This document shows, piece by piece, positions 1-10,020 of a DNA stretch of 64,000 nt (position 1 is the stretch's first letter; every line of letters begins with the position of its first letter). Both the position numbers and the translations under genes were made by a program. Origin of the DNA: Sphagnum compactum (taxonomy: Eukaryota; Bryophyta; Sphagnopsida; Sphagnales). The notes below the pieces were generated by a model. The model saw only the letters and a list, made by a program, of their open reading frames with translations, did not search any database and was not told where the DNA came from. The DNA lies in contig OZ234499.1 of assembly GCA_965153455.1 (NCBI GenBank), forward strand, positions 18,162,271 through 18,226,270, in the 5' to 3' direction.

Positions 1-545
1 CTACATGTTGTTGAGAATTTGATTGGTGTGAAGGTCTTTGCTCCAAGTTGTGTAGTTGTTCCAACTAGGTTAAAAATTGATTACGCTCCAATTCTGAATC
101 AACTATGGTTGGATTCAAAACAAGAATTGGTTCAGATGTATAATACCCAACAACTGGTGTTGATTGAAAAGGTGTAGTTGTTCTAGGAATATAGTAACCG
201 GGTGTCATGGATTGCCACCAATGTCCTGTAGAGGTTACCTCATTGGTATGTTGAATAGGTTCGATATTCTACTCACCTAGTTGTGCATTTGACCTTCATT
301 GTTGAAATGATTGTTGGGGTGTCAAAAATCGACCAATTGAAGGTTCTTATTGTTCCCTTCTTTCCTCCTACTCTACGGGTATTTGATGGAAAGGTATTTA
401 TGTCGTAATAGGTTGTTGAGGCTCATTGCTAGGAGCTTCAACCGGTTGTACTCCCTCGGCTCCAAAACATGTTTATTGTTGTGGTTGAACTACCTCACAA
501 ACAAGTTGCTATGGCACTTCTAATTCCAATTGCATTCTAAGGTTT
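1..545 (-). pseudogene. decayed Gln/Pro-rich reading frame, family unknown
   Basis: Read on the minus strand, one frame stays coding-like across almost the whole stretch but is broken by several stops. It is rich in Gln, Pro and Thr; recognisable pieces include EVTSTGHWWQSMTPGYYIP and VVGYYTSEPILVLNPTIVD. Long frame retention with scattered stops suggests an old coding region, probably part of a transposon, that extends beyond the left edge of the window. I recognise no domain, so the family is left open. Confidence 0.35.
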
Positions 546-2370
546 TTTTGTGACTACTCTTGACATCTTTCAAAAATCATTAATTTAGATTTCCTTTTGA
601 TCGATAGGTTGTTAATGAAAATATCAAAATTCAACTCGTGACTACTGCTTGTAAAGAAAAAGAAAAGGTATGGACATAAAGAAAAGCTTAAAAAACTCCT
701 AAAACTTATTATAGATCCAAACCTAAAACATTAAAACAAAACAATTACTAATTAAAACCAAAACACATAAGCATTTTTTTGCTTACAATTTCATTCCACT
801 GTGTGCTTGCCAAATGTTAAAGGTTTTTTTCTACCCTATGTGGTTTTTTTTAAAAAACTCAAATTTACAACTTTGGTTTATTGATTTGCATCAATGGGTT
901 GCTCCAGTTTTGAACATCAGAAAACATAAAAAGTATTTTAGTTTCTTGCTTATGCATCAAGAAAAACAATCTCAAGCTAACATTTTCAAAACAAAAAGGA
1001 AATAATGTTCAAGAAAATCTCCAACAATCTTGATTCAAAAATCCAAAACTTCCCCAAAAGTTACAAACAAAATTATGGAAAGGAATTTTTTTTTTAATGT
1101 TCAAATCCTCCCAGTTATACCAATTCATAGTGCTATTCATAATCCAAACAATCATTGGCCAATATAATTCAAAAATTAAAACAACAAGCTACTGGTCATA
1201 AGTTCAAATTTTCCTGTTATCTTAACCAATCGATTACTACAACTGTTCGGTTACCAGCTCTTGTAATGAACTAGTTATCCTTTGAACCTGTTAATCAAAA
1301 AATTAAAGTATCTTCAATCAAAATGTCTTACTGGGTATTGGTTAAGTAGACCAATTATTATATCCACAGAAAAATTGAATTAACAATGTCTTTTAAAGGC
1401 CAAGCTAACCCCCATAACCAAACATTGTGTTGCTTTGTATATGTTGTGATTTTATGATCACTTGTGTTCAATATGCCGTGATCTTATGATCACTTGTGTT
1501 CAATGAACTGATATACTTTTAAGGTTAGAAATTCCTAAATTAATTAGTGCCATGGGCATCCTAGTAACTTTAAGTTTAATAGTGATAGTAATTTATCATC
1601 CTTTATCAAAGGATGAAACTAATGGGGTTAATTAGATGAATCGTTGGTGATAATATCCACCAATCATGTAGGAACTTTAAGAAAGGTTAAGATAAGGAAG
1701 GCATATTTTCATGGAAGGTATGTGGATCTTGTGTAGTATGGGAGAAAGGGGATTAGGAGCACTTTAAATAGAAAGAGATTGTGGATCATTCTATTGCATT
1801 ACATTTTACATTATTATAATCTATCTCTTCTTCTTAAGAGTAAAGTGTGCCATTAGAGAAAGGGAGAGAATGAAAATGTAATGCTTGTATTTTTTGCAAT
1901 GGAAAATGATTGAGGAAAGTAAGCATGTTTAATTGTTTCGTTTTACACTTTGAGTATAAGAGGAAAGGGGGAGAGTACCTATCTTAGTTTATATAAAGTT
2001 TGTTACTTCTTTGTACTTGTTCTTTTTTCTTTTATACAAAATGAACCTACTATATGCTCTCTAATTACATTCTAAAATAATATACGTATTTTGTGATAGG
2101 GAGATACCTACCATTGGAAGGCAGTGGTAGCAAGGTAATATCTCATTTTTGGGTTCTACAGAGGGTAAGACATTGTTGCAGGCGATAGGTAGCACCATCA
2201 AAGGGTCTGCAAGGGGTTGCAAATGACAAACCTCACCACCAGAAGGTTCTATAGGTGTTGTGGAAGGTAGATAGTAGCTGTGGGCAGCTTGCAAACTCAC
2301 TGGTCATCATTCTAATGTTTGGTAATGGGCCTGCTTATCCTACCCAGTGTAAATCACAGGCTGAAAATCA
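546..2370. other. gene-free AT-rich stretch
   Basis: No supportable gene is visible. Open frames are short and unlike any family I know. The only structure seen is a short tandem duplication near 1.45 kb, listed separately. The block shared with gene B begins at about 2,371. Confidence 0.5.
1446..1504. repeat. two-copy 32-bp tandem repeat with palindromic core
   Basis: The unit GTGATCTTATGATCACTTGT and its continuation occur twice with a 32-bp offset and one difference (TTTTATGATCA against TCTTATGATCA). Each unit contains the palindromic TGATC...GATCA core. Confidence 0.7.
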
Positions 2371-2620
2371 CCATGAATCTAGATATAAGTAGATCCATGA
2401 TGCATAGGACGGTGAAGGTTCTTAAACCTACTAATAGTTGTAAGGTCCTCCCCTTTCTTAAATATGTAGGGGTAAGATCTGTCCTCTTTTCTAGGCGGGG
2501 TATTCATGGATATAAGCTGCCCTCCAAATAGACTAGCAAATTTTTCTGAGTGCTTTAAAACCCAGAACAACATGCCAAAAGAAAAAAAACATGGCATGTT
2601 GGGCAAACATGGCTAGGTAG

Positions 2621-2632
2621 TAATATATTATA
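2621..2632 (+). promoter_or_regulatory. candidate TATA box of GT37 gene A
   Basis: TAATATATTATAG lies about 165 bp before the chosen ATG. The matching position before gene B reads TTATATACTATAG. In both genes it sits between the same flanking words (GGGCAAACATG before, TCTTTCAATAAGGTC after). Conservation of an AT core at this distance fits a core promoter; no transcript evidence is available. Confidence 0.35.
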
Positions 2633-2694
2633 GTCTTTCAATAAGGTCTATTTGCATGCCAAAAACTCTCCAAGAGAAAAGAAAGAAGTGAAAT

Positions 2695-2724
2695 ATGATG
2701 AATTTACTGTATTCAAAAACTTAG
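2695..2724 (+). promoter_or_regulatory. upstream ORF in 5' leader of GT37 gene A
   Basis: Two adjacent ATGs open a nine-codon frame (MMNLLYSKT) that ends well before the main start at 2,797. In gene B the corresponding ATG pair opens a much longer frame that overlaps the main start. It matters only if transcription starts upstream of it, as the candidate TATA box implies. Confidence 0.35.
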
Positions 2725-2796
2725 TGAGAAAGGATATGTAAATAACATGCCCAAAAAAGCTTGTGCCCAAGTTTGTTCACATCTCGAATTGTAGAC

Positions 2797-5100
2797 ATGT
2801 GGGTGAAGAAGAAATTTTGCAACATGGTGGGTAATATGTTGACACCATCACGAGTAGCAATGGGTGGTCAGAAATCCATGGTAGTTCTGATTTGCTCCTC
2901 TCTCCTTCTCTGTAGCCTCATGGTATTGCTCAGTAGGGAGGATTTCAGGCCCGCCCACGAACAGATAGAAAATTTGGTAGAACAAGCTGCAGCAGTTTCT
3001 TCTGGTGAACATGTTCCACCAGCTGAAGTAGTCAGCTCTACTGCTGCTGCTGGTTTGGAACAACAACAAACTGGTATAGATCCACCAGAGCCGCTTGCAG
3101 TGGCTGCTGCTGCTTCCAGCATAGATGATCAAGAAATTGTAGCTCCAGCAGATCAGCCAGCTCCATCTCCCGCTGATCATCAACCAGCTGCATCTCCATC
3201 TCCCATTGATCAACCAGATGCATCTCCAACTAAAATACCAGCTACTGCACCTCCCATTGATCAACCAGCTGCTGCATCTCCAACTGATCAACAAGCTGCG
3301 ACATCTCCCCTTCATCAACCAGCTACTGCACTTCCAACTGATCCACCAGCTGCTGCATCAGCTCCCACTGATCAACCAACCGTAGCTGCTGCCTTGGATC
3401 AGTCTGGCGCTGCACCTTCCACTGATCAGCCAGGTGGAACTCGCGGTATTAGTGGTGGTGATAGAGAGTCTAGTACAACTACCACGCTGCCTGCTGCCGC
3501 TGAAGCTCTAATCCGGGAACTTAGAGCAGTCGCAATGCGAGTTAATGGAGGAGAACCTGTTCAGCCTCTCAGTGAAATCGAGAGGAACGATTGGCACCAA
3601 AAGAATCCTTGCATCAGCCGAGAGAAGCTTCCTTTGAGGTATGCCGCCAGGAAATTCGTGAGACATGTGGAAGATGCCAGTCCTGCAGCATGGGATGCAG
3701 TGTTTCGTGAGTATGAGATTCTTCACCGGACTTGTACCACCAAGGTTCAAGACATTTCCCTCTACTTCCTCGAGAGAGATACGAGCACTCCTGCAGGTTG
3801 CAACTATCTACTCTGCAATACGTACCCTGAATCAGGACTGGGTAACCAAATATACATCACTGCGTCTTGTGTGATTTACGCGGTTCTTACACAACGCGTG
3901 TTGCTTTTACCTTCCACGAATACATTGACAGACATCTTGTGCGAGCCTTTTGAGGGCTCCTCTTGGAAGGTGAATGAGGAAAGGATTGGTTTTCCGGTGC
4001 CATCAGCATTCTGGTTATCTACTGAGCAGTTCCTTTCTGAAGTCGACCGTTCTGTGGGATCTCAGGACCCAGCTACTACTACTGTTCATGCCACAGATAT
4101 GTCAATCAGATATTACTGGAGAGTTCAACCTGACAATAGATTCTTTTGTATCACCGAGCAGAAGTTCTTACGCAACGTGCCATGGGTTTTTCTCCAGGGC
4201 AATCAACACTTTCTTCCCAAGCTCTTTGTAATTCCAAGCTTCCGCACGACGTTAGAGTCCCTCTTTCCGTCTCGATTGGTGCTTACACATGTCCTCAGAC
4301 GTTCTATTCTACCGGGAGACAGTGTCTGGCAGCGAGTGGAGCAAGTCCGGGAGATGCAACCGGATCATGCACAGCGACGCCTCGGTATTCAGATCCGTTA
4401 CATAGACTCGCAGCTCGAAGCGTTGCACCTGTGGGAAATGCGCGCCCAAAAATGCGCTTTAGAGAATGGCATGCTGCCTCAGCATGGGCAGGCGGCCGCC
4501 GGGTCCGACGTTACAAGAACTTCGCAATCCAACTCGTCCACTGCAGAATCGAACCCCGGGGATGCTCAATCCGTTGACGATTCAGCAGCTTCAGCTTCAG
4601 CTGTGAATCGCACCACCACCGTCGTCTTTATCGCTTCTCTGTATGACACCTTGGAGAGATATCTGCGCTCAGAGTACTTGCAACAGCCACCAGCAAATAC
4701 AGGCGAGCAGGTGACTGTTGTGCAGCTAACTAGCAATCATCAGCAATCCCTATTCAGCAGAGAAGAAGATGAGCAAGCTCTGGTGGAGATTATTCTCTTG
4801 AGCTTGTCAGACGATGTGATTATCAGTCCTCGATCTTCATTCGGGAGTGTTGCTCACTCATATGGAGCATTGCAACCATGGGTGATTGCATCGCAAGACG
4901 GCATCGAAGGTGACTTACAGCAAGCCAGTTGTTTGAAAGCACAATCGCTAGAAGCTTGTTACCACACTCCAGAGAGATACTTGTCTTGCCCACATGATCC
5001 TGAGTTGCATGGCAGCTCCATCTTGGAGCTTGTCCCTTACATCAAGGATTGTCTCCCTGGAGAGTTTCCTGATTCAATTCAGCTTATAACTGATCTCTAG
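2797..5100 (+). CDS. GT37 alpha-fucosyltransferase, xyloglucan-FUT-like (gene A)
   Basis: Predicted Golgi type II enzyme of plant glycosyltransferase family 37, which transfers L-fucose from GDP-fucose to cell-wall glycans such as xyloglucan galactose or arabinogalactan proteins. I start at the ATG at 2,797; the frame is open a little further upstream but has no ATG there. The product is 767 aa and intronless. A short basic tail is followed by a membrane anchor (about residues 28-46). A long Pro/Ala/Asp-Gln stem with degenerate SPTDQPA-type repeats runs to about residue 220. Family motifs follow in order: REYEILHRTC, SGLGNQ (GLGNQ at 347), DILCEPFEGSSW, VPWVF, the donor-site motif RRLGIQIRY (527-535) and SPRSSFGSVA (677-686), then ACYHTPERYLSCP and ELVPYIKDC. 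Arabidopsis FUT1 is about 560 aa, so the excess lies mainly in the stem. The acceptor is not known. It is a recent paralogue of gene B, which has a 10-residue stem insertion absent here. Confidence 0.95.
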   Translation: MWVKKKFCNMVGNMLTPSRVAMGGQKSMVVLICSSLLLCSLMVLLSREDFRPAHEQIENLVEQAAAVSSGEHVPPAEVVSSTAAAGLEQQQTGIDPPEPLAVAAAASSIDDQEIVAPADQPAPSPADHQPAASPSPIDQPDASPTKIPATAPPIDQPAAASPTDQQAATSPLHQPATALPTDPPAAASAPTDQPTVAAALDQSGAAPSTDQPGGTRGISGGDRESSTTTTLPAAAEALIRELRAVAMRVNGGEPVQPLSEIERNDWHQKNPCISREKLPLRYAARKFVRHVEDASPAAWDAVFREYEILHRTCTTKVQDISLYFLERDTSTPAGCNYLLCNTYPESGLGNQIYITASCVIYAVLTQRVLLLPSTNTLTDILCEPFEGSSWKVNEERIGFPVPSAFWLSTEQFLSEVDRSVGSQDPATTTVHATDMSIRYYWRVQPDNRFFCITEQKFLRNVPWVFLQGNQHFLPKLFVIPSFRTTLESLFPSRLVLTHVLRRSILPGDSVWQRVEQVREMQPDHAQRRLGIQIRYIDSQLEALHLWEMRAQKCALENGMLPQHGQAAAGSDVTRTSQSNSSTAESNPGDAQSVDDSAASASAVNRTTTVVFIASLYDTLERYLRSEYLQQPPANTGEQVTVVQLTSNHQQSLFSREEDEQALVEIILLSLSDDVIISPRSSFGSVAHSYGALQPWVIASQDGIEGDLQQASCLKAQSLEACYHTPERYLSCPHDPELHGSSILELVPYIKDCLPGEFPDSIQLITDL

Positions 5101-5287
5101 TAATTTCACAATCTACCCCGCATTTCAACCACTCTATCTGTAGTTGTAGAGCACCATCAAAGCTTGCAAATTTCTCCTTCGTAGGATTTAGATCATTGTT
5201 CCATCATTCGGATGCGCCTCTCAATCACAAGAGCTTGGTCTCATTTTCTGTTGTGGTCCCTTCCGCCATTGCGTGCAGTTCATTGCT

Positions 5288-5400
5288 AGAGCATCTCCAG
5301 AGGTGCTCAGTATGTGACCCTGCAAAAATCTCTCGCATCCAAGTTGTACTTATTTCCTTTTTTCCAACCCCACCCATCGCATCTTTTTTTGTTTGCAAAA
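5288..5400 (+). mobile_element. truncated MITE in 3' flank of gene A
   Basis: The left terminus (AGAGCATCTCCAGAGGTGCT, then CAGTATGTGACCCTGC) matches the ends of the MITE at 12,345-12,925 and the fuller copy after gene B at 34,195-34,552. Here the sequence jumps from CACCCATCGCATC directly to TTTGTTTGCAAAA, which in gene B lies beyond the right terminus. The interior and right end have therefore been deleted. It lies about 190 bp after the stop codon and may be in the 3' UTR. Confidence 0.7.
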
Positions 5401-5975
5401 TAATTCAGAAGCTCGAAGGTTTGGGAAAGCCAGAGTTTGTTCACTGGGTAAACTTGTATCAGAAAGCGAGAGAGCAAAACACATATCTCATGATGATTGT
5501 CAGCAAGAGCATCTCCCCCTTCCTGTCCTTAGCTGAAATTTCACCAGAACATGAAGCATTCAGCTTTTTTGCCTCATCAATTGCTATTGCCTCAAAAATG
5601 TAGGAAGCTCCATTCATCATTTTCCTGCAGACTCACTCTGGTCATGAAATCAAAGGCCAAGTTACACAAAATTTCCTTCAGCTCCATCCAACCAAGCGTT
5701 GTCCTTGGTTCAAGCTTTCAACAAAACCTGATAGACTTTACTCTTCAATTCTTCACATCTGTATGCATAAAGAGTGGTTACTCTTTCAATTCTTCAGATC
5801 TGAATTATACACTAGTCCAAAGGACACCAAACAACGCCTTCTCCTCCTCTTCCACTCAGCATTTCTATGATAAAAGAGCCAGAGGTCTTCCTAAGGCCCT
5901 GGAATCTATCCTGTGGAACACCTGTAGTTGCACAGCTTCCACATAATCTCACACAGACGTTAAAGTGACCACATG

Positions 5976-6880
5976 CTTCATACCGAGCAGGCTGCTGCTC
6001 AATCTTCATTCCAAATTCCTTGGAGCAATTTGAACACAAGTATAATTCCAACAAGGGTGAAGGAACCAATCACCAAATCTCTTTAGGATTTGTGAAACAA
6101 TAAAGCAAGTAGATACCAGAATATTGGCTTCAATCTAAAAGACCATTCACACAAAGTGTTAAGTCAACGATAACTCAGTGTTAAGAAGTGCATTTCAAGA
6201 TTACTATTCACATGTGAAATGTTTGGCAACACAATTTCCTATGTGGCACCCTACATGGCATGCAAACATTAAATCTTCAGAAAATTATAGATTTACAAAG
6301 AAAAATGTAGTGTTATGTATATGGCCCAAAACTGGGCAGATAACTCAATGCTAGCAAAAAATTCATCATTGCTCACCAAAGGTGTACCTCTCATCCATGA
6401 TTAAGGAGGTCCATCAAAGACAAAGAACAAAGGAAAGAAGTAATTAGCATGTTCATAAGCATCAATTAAAGTCTAATCAAGGAAACCATGGCAACCTAAT
6501 TGGAAGCATGGGGAGGTATCAGCTTCCATCAATATAAAGTGGATGACCACGTTACATCTTTGGACAATGTCAACCCCTGTGATTAGTTTGAGATGACGGT
6601 AACAAAATGGAATTTTTTTTTGTGATGGTGATGAATGTTAGTCTTTCTTTGCACATGAGAAATGACCCGGCCTACAAAGACAAAATGGGGATCCATTTTT
6701 AAAGAATTCAAAAAAAACTGTGATCATATGTCAGGAATAGGTCAAATGAAGACTATTGGGCTATGAGCTTGCAAGACAAGATTTCACACCATCTACCATG
6801 GCTTTTTAACAATATCCATTATGATTTTATGTTAAAATTCATGGGAAAAAGGCCAATGTTCAATCCTCTACACACCCAAT
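5976..6880. other. gene-free stretch
   Basis: No coding potential above background is seen on either strand. It is AT-rich with no clear tandem structure and lies between the duplicated block and the LTR-like repeat. Confidence 0.5.
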
Positions 6881-7705
6881 GTCGCAACCTCACTTTGGGC
6901 TAAGTGTGAGGGTGAAGCCCACACTCCCAAAAGTGGGAAGTTGGAGTCCTCTGGGACTCCCGAAAACTCAAAAGCAGGGGGTCAAAACACCTCGCCTTGA
7001 GGTGTTCTTTATATCAATGGAAAGGTCTTGAAGTGTAGATGTCTAAAATGCCCTTGCATTGGCCATTTGAACATCCGCAGCCCAAGTTATGGGCGAAAGA
7101 AGGGCCGAGAGTCAAACTGGCAATTTGACTCCCGACCACTAAAAGTCGGAAATCGACTTCTTCCCGACGTCGCCTGAAGGAGTGCAACATGGCGTTGGAA
7201 AGCTCTCGAAGAGAGCTACAACTTTGGTTTAGACTTTGCTCCAATCGAATGTTGTGGTCGGGAGATATGAGCTCTCAAAGTTCCAGGACTCCAACCCAGG
7301 ACAGTTTCGGGACTCCAACTTGGGGGTCCCGAGAAAAAGAGACATTCGGATGTAGCCTCCGCGGTGAGACGCAGAGTATACTATATGGGGGAAGGTGGTG
7401 GCTTCCCTCGAGTCCGGGCCGTGGTGAGTCAAGTGAGTCTGAGGTAGCCCGTGATTTGTCCCAACACCAAAAGGGTGCAGAATGAGTTCTAACCAACTTG
7501 GGGTTGGTTTTGATGCAGATTTGAGTAGGTGACAAGCTTGTCCTCTTCCTAGTCTAATCCCGGGACTTCTAGCACGCCCCTCTACCCCTCTTTAGTGCTA
7601 GAAGTCGGGAGCGGCCCTCAAGTCCCAACTTTCCGCAACTCAACATACTTAGACCCTCAAATGGGTCTAACAAGGGACTTAGGAGCGCGTCACCCAAGAT
7701 CTAAG
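6881..7705 (+). mobile_element. LTR-like dispersed repeat, copy A
   Basis: This GC-richer block is closely matched, in reverse orientation, at 24,245-25,055. Shared landmarks in order are TGTGAGGG near the start, GGAAAGCTCTCGA, repeated GGGACTCC/GGGAGTCC words, AGAGTATACTATA followed by GGGGGAAGGTGGTGGCTTCC, CACGCCCCTCTACCCC, and GGGTCTAACAAGGGACTTAG near the end. A possible TG start lies at 6,880-6,881. The conserved TATA-like word upstream of a purine-rich start resembles an LTR promoter. No primer-binding site or coding interior lies beside it, so a solo LTR or a non-autonomous element is possible. Exact ends are uncertain. Confidence 0.65.
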
Positions 7706-8544
7706 ATAAGATGCAAACAACATTTGCCATCCAATTGGGACTCTTGGATTCATCGCTAATGAACTAATAGATCTCATTGGCAATGGCATAAAGACAAAGT
7801 AAGTTTTTTTGGGTATGAAGATTTGTCAAAAGCTAAAGATAGCTGGGGATTTGAGAAAGAAGTCTTAAACCCTGATCAAACTATAAGCCCACAAACCATA
7901 ATGCCACTTCAACATTCACAATCTTTCTCGGAAGCGATTAACAAAGCTATCGCAAACCTTGGGAGCATCCTAATGCAAAGTCCAATGTAAGTTGTAAAGT
8001 AAACACCACTAAAGACCCCAATGAAGACCCCTATGCACATCAGAATCAAGATTTCAACACATAAGCCTAAAACACTGAACTCAATCAATAAAAATCACAA
8101 TGCAAGAGGTGGAGGAGAAAGGAATGTTGACAACATTGGTGTAAAATGCAAATATTCATCCACACAAAAGAACATTGTTGAAGCCACAAAATGGGGCATT
8201 CATTAATTAGTGGATTCTATCCAGCAGATGCATGAAACAAGCTTGGTTTTGAACGAGAAGAGATCAAAACTTCAAAAGAGTATTGCAAACAAATAATTAG
8301 ACTACTACAAAGGTATGTAAATTCTAAACCTCTTTGATGATCTTGTTAAAGACTTTTATATTTTGAGATGAATGTTCAACTCCCTGTGCATTGCATCACT
8401 AGACCATTCTTGCTCTTCAATTGTAAATGTTTGTTGATCTTCACTTGTACCAAACATCCTTTGTGCCATGTCCAATTTTGGATTTTGCTACATTTCAAAA
8501 ATAATAACCCACATCAATCTTTCAATTGCAGTTTGAGTTTGAAA
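7706..8544. other. gene-free stretch
   Basis: AT-rich, with only short open frames lacking recognisable motifs. The 3' end of the Harbinger remnant begins at its right side. Confidence 0.45.
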
Positions 8545-9235
8545 TCATAATAAATTATGTAATAAACAACAAATGGTGAAAGCATCCAATAGAAAGGAAA
8601 CATGTAATTTAGTTTTGGTAAGGAACTCCTTAAAGGTTTCTTGAGTCTCCATGATAGAGCAAGCTTGTTTATGTTTCCAATTATACAACAATTACAAAAT
8701 TGTATGTTGTCCTTTTTTGGAAGGAGTCATACCAAGTGATGGTGGATAACCTTTGTCATCTAAAAATAAGGTGGAAAACCATGTTGAGAGGTTAAATTGT
8801 TAGATGCAAACAAACCATGATAATGTGCATTTCTTTAAATTGCAAATTTACACAATATTCTATAATCATTCACACTTCCAAGAAGACCCATAAAGATATC
8901 AATAAATTTTTTCTTACAATCTACTAAGGCTTGTGCTACCACACTATACCCACCAAACTTGTGGTAATAGTAGTCTTTGAAATATGCAAAAGGTTTAACA
9001 ATAGATATATGAATGCCAACAATGGCACCTTGCACATTTGGAAGACCTCACCAAGCTTGAAATTCATCAACAAGAAATTTCATTACTTTTCCCCGAGGCC
9101 AAGAAATTAGAAACCTATATTCAAAAATGAATGCATCAACAAACTCATGCAAAACTAGATATACTATAAACTTTCCTATGTCAAAGAATTCGCTACACAT
9201 AAAGAAGTTAACACCTTGAACTAGCTTATAGATGG
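8545..9235 (-). pseudogene. PIF/Harbinger transposase (HARBI1-like), decayed
   Basis: The minus-strand translation follows the DDE_Tnp_4 transposase layout. First comes GVNFFMCSEFFDIGKF with VDAFIFEYRFLISWPRG, then GLPNVQGAIVGIHISIVKP (the position of the first catalytic Asp, normally AIDGTHI, has decayed to IVG). Next is FGGYSVVAQALVDCKKKFID followed by MGLLGSVNDYRI, where GS.ND matches the second catalytic region. The tail is LDDKGYPPSLGM and DAFTICCLLHNLL, the family's C-terminal signature. At least two in-frame stops (before GLPNVQG and after GQHTIL) and a lost catalytic Asp make it inactive. Loss of the first Asp is seen directly; family roles are established knowledge. Confidence 0.85.
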
Positions 9236-9721
9236 AACAACAAACACAACATTATATAGGTATGGACTTGTGGTAGGTGGTGTCTTGCATTTGAAAAGTG
9301 GGTCATAAGCGATCTCCATTGTTGAACACAGTCATTTTGTTCATGTGGAAGTTTTCCAGCTACCTTTCTTCATAGAATTGTGTCAACAAAAACCTAGAAA
9401 ACTAAGTAATGCTCTTGGGCTTTACCCAATGACCCAATTCTTGTGACAACAAATTCAAAGAAAACGAAAGCTAAAGCCCATGCAGTGCAACAAAAGTAAG
9501 AAAAATCCTAGAATGTTGCTCAATTGGTGGAAGGAAGTTGGGGTGGAAGAAGGGCACTGAGCTTATAGCTTTTGTTGTAAAAAACAAATTTTCCTAAATA
9601 CATCAATCAACAAGGCAATGCATATTGTGAAAAGAATGTAATCTATTTTAGTATCCATGGACAATTCAAGAACATACATAATGAACAAACAAAAAGAAAT
9701 AGGAAGAAAAGATAAGCGTTG

Positions 9722-10020
9722 CTTAGAGTCAATGCACAAAGCTTAGAGGAGAAGAACCCCTAGAACGCCACTTGGAGTCAATGCACAAAGCTCAGGAGAA
9801 AAGAACTACTAGAGCGCTAAGCTTGGAGTTAGTGCATAAAGCTCAAAAGAGAAGAACTTGTAGAATGTTGCTTGGAGTTAGTGTGCAAAACTCACAAAAG
9901 CGAGGAACTTGTAGAGCATTGCTTGGAGTCCATACACAAAGCTCATAGAGGAGAACTGCCAAAGCATTGAACTTGGAGTTAGTTTGCAAAGCTCAAAAGA
10001 GAAGAACCCTTAGAGTGCAA
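9722..10020. repeat. tandem repeat, period about 50 bp, six copies
   Basis: Units start at about 9,722, 9,771, 9,822, 9,871, 9,922 and 9,972 with the word CTTGGAGTTAGTGCACAAAG and continue with CTCAAAAGAGAAGAACTTGTAGAGC variants. Copies have diverged by scattered substitutions. No long open frame is maintained across the array. Confidence 0.85.

Larger units (their letters stand above)
2371..5975 (+). repeat. duplicated block copy 1 (carries GT37 gene A)
   Basis: The sequence from the upstream ATGAATCTAGATATA motif, through the whole coding region, to the downstream TAGTTGCACAGCTTCCACAT motif near 5,920 recurs in the same order and orientation at about 31,237-35,360. Similarity is very high in the coding region and patchy in the flanks. 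Copy 1 is shorter because a MITE in the 3' flank has lost its interior and because of smaller indels. The shared flanks show that a genomic segment was duplicated, not a processed transcript. Confidence 0.85.

Noticed and set aside
2761-2796. Upstream extension of gene A to a TTG codon (likewise GTG codons before B and C)
   Set aside because: Nuclear plant genes start at ATG; the first in-frame ATGs (2,797, 31,669, 44,627) give sound type II anchors.
2848-3318. Minus-strand open frame within gene A stem (Trp/Ser/Arg-rich)
   Set aside because: Shadow of the repetitive GT37 stem codons; the same artefact appears within gene B. No independent support.
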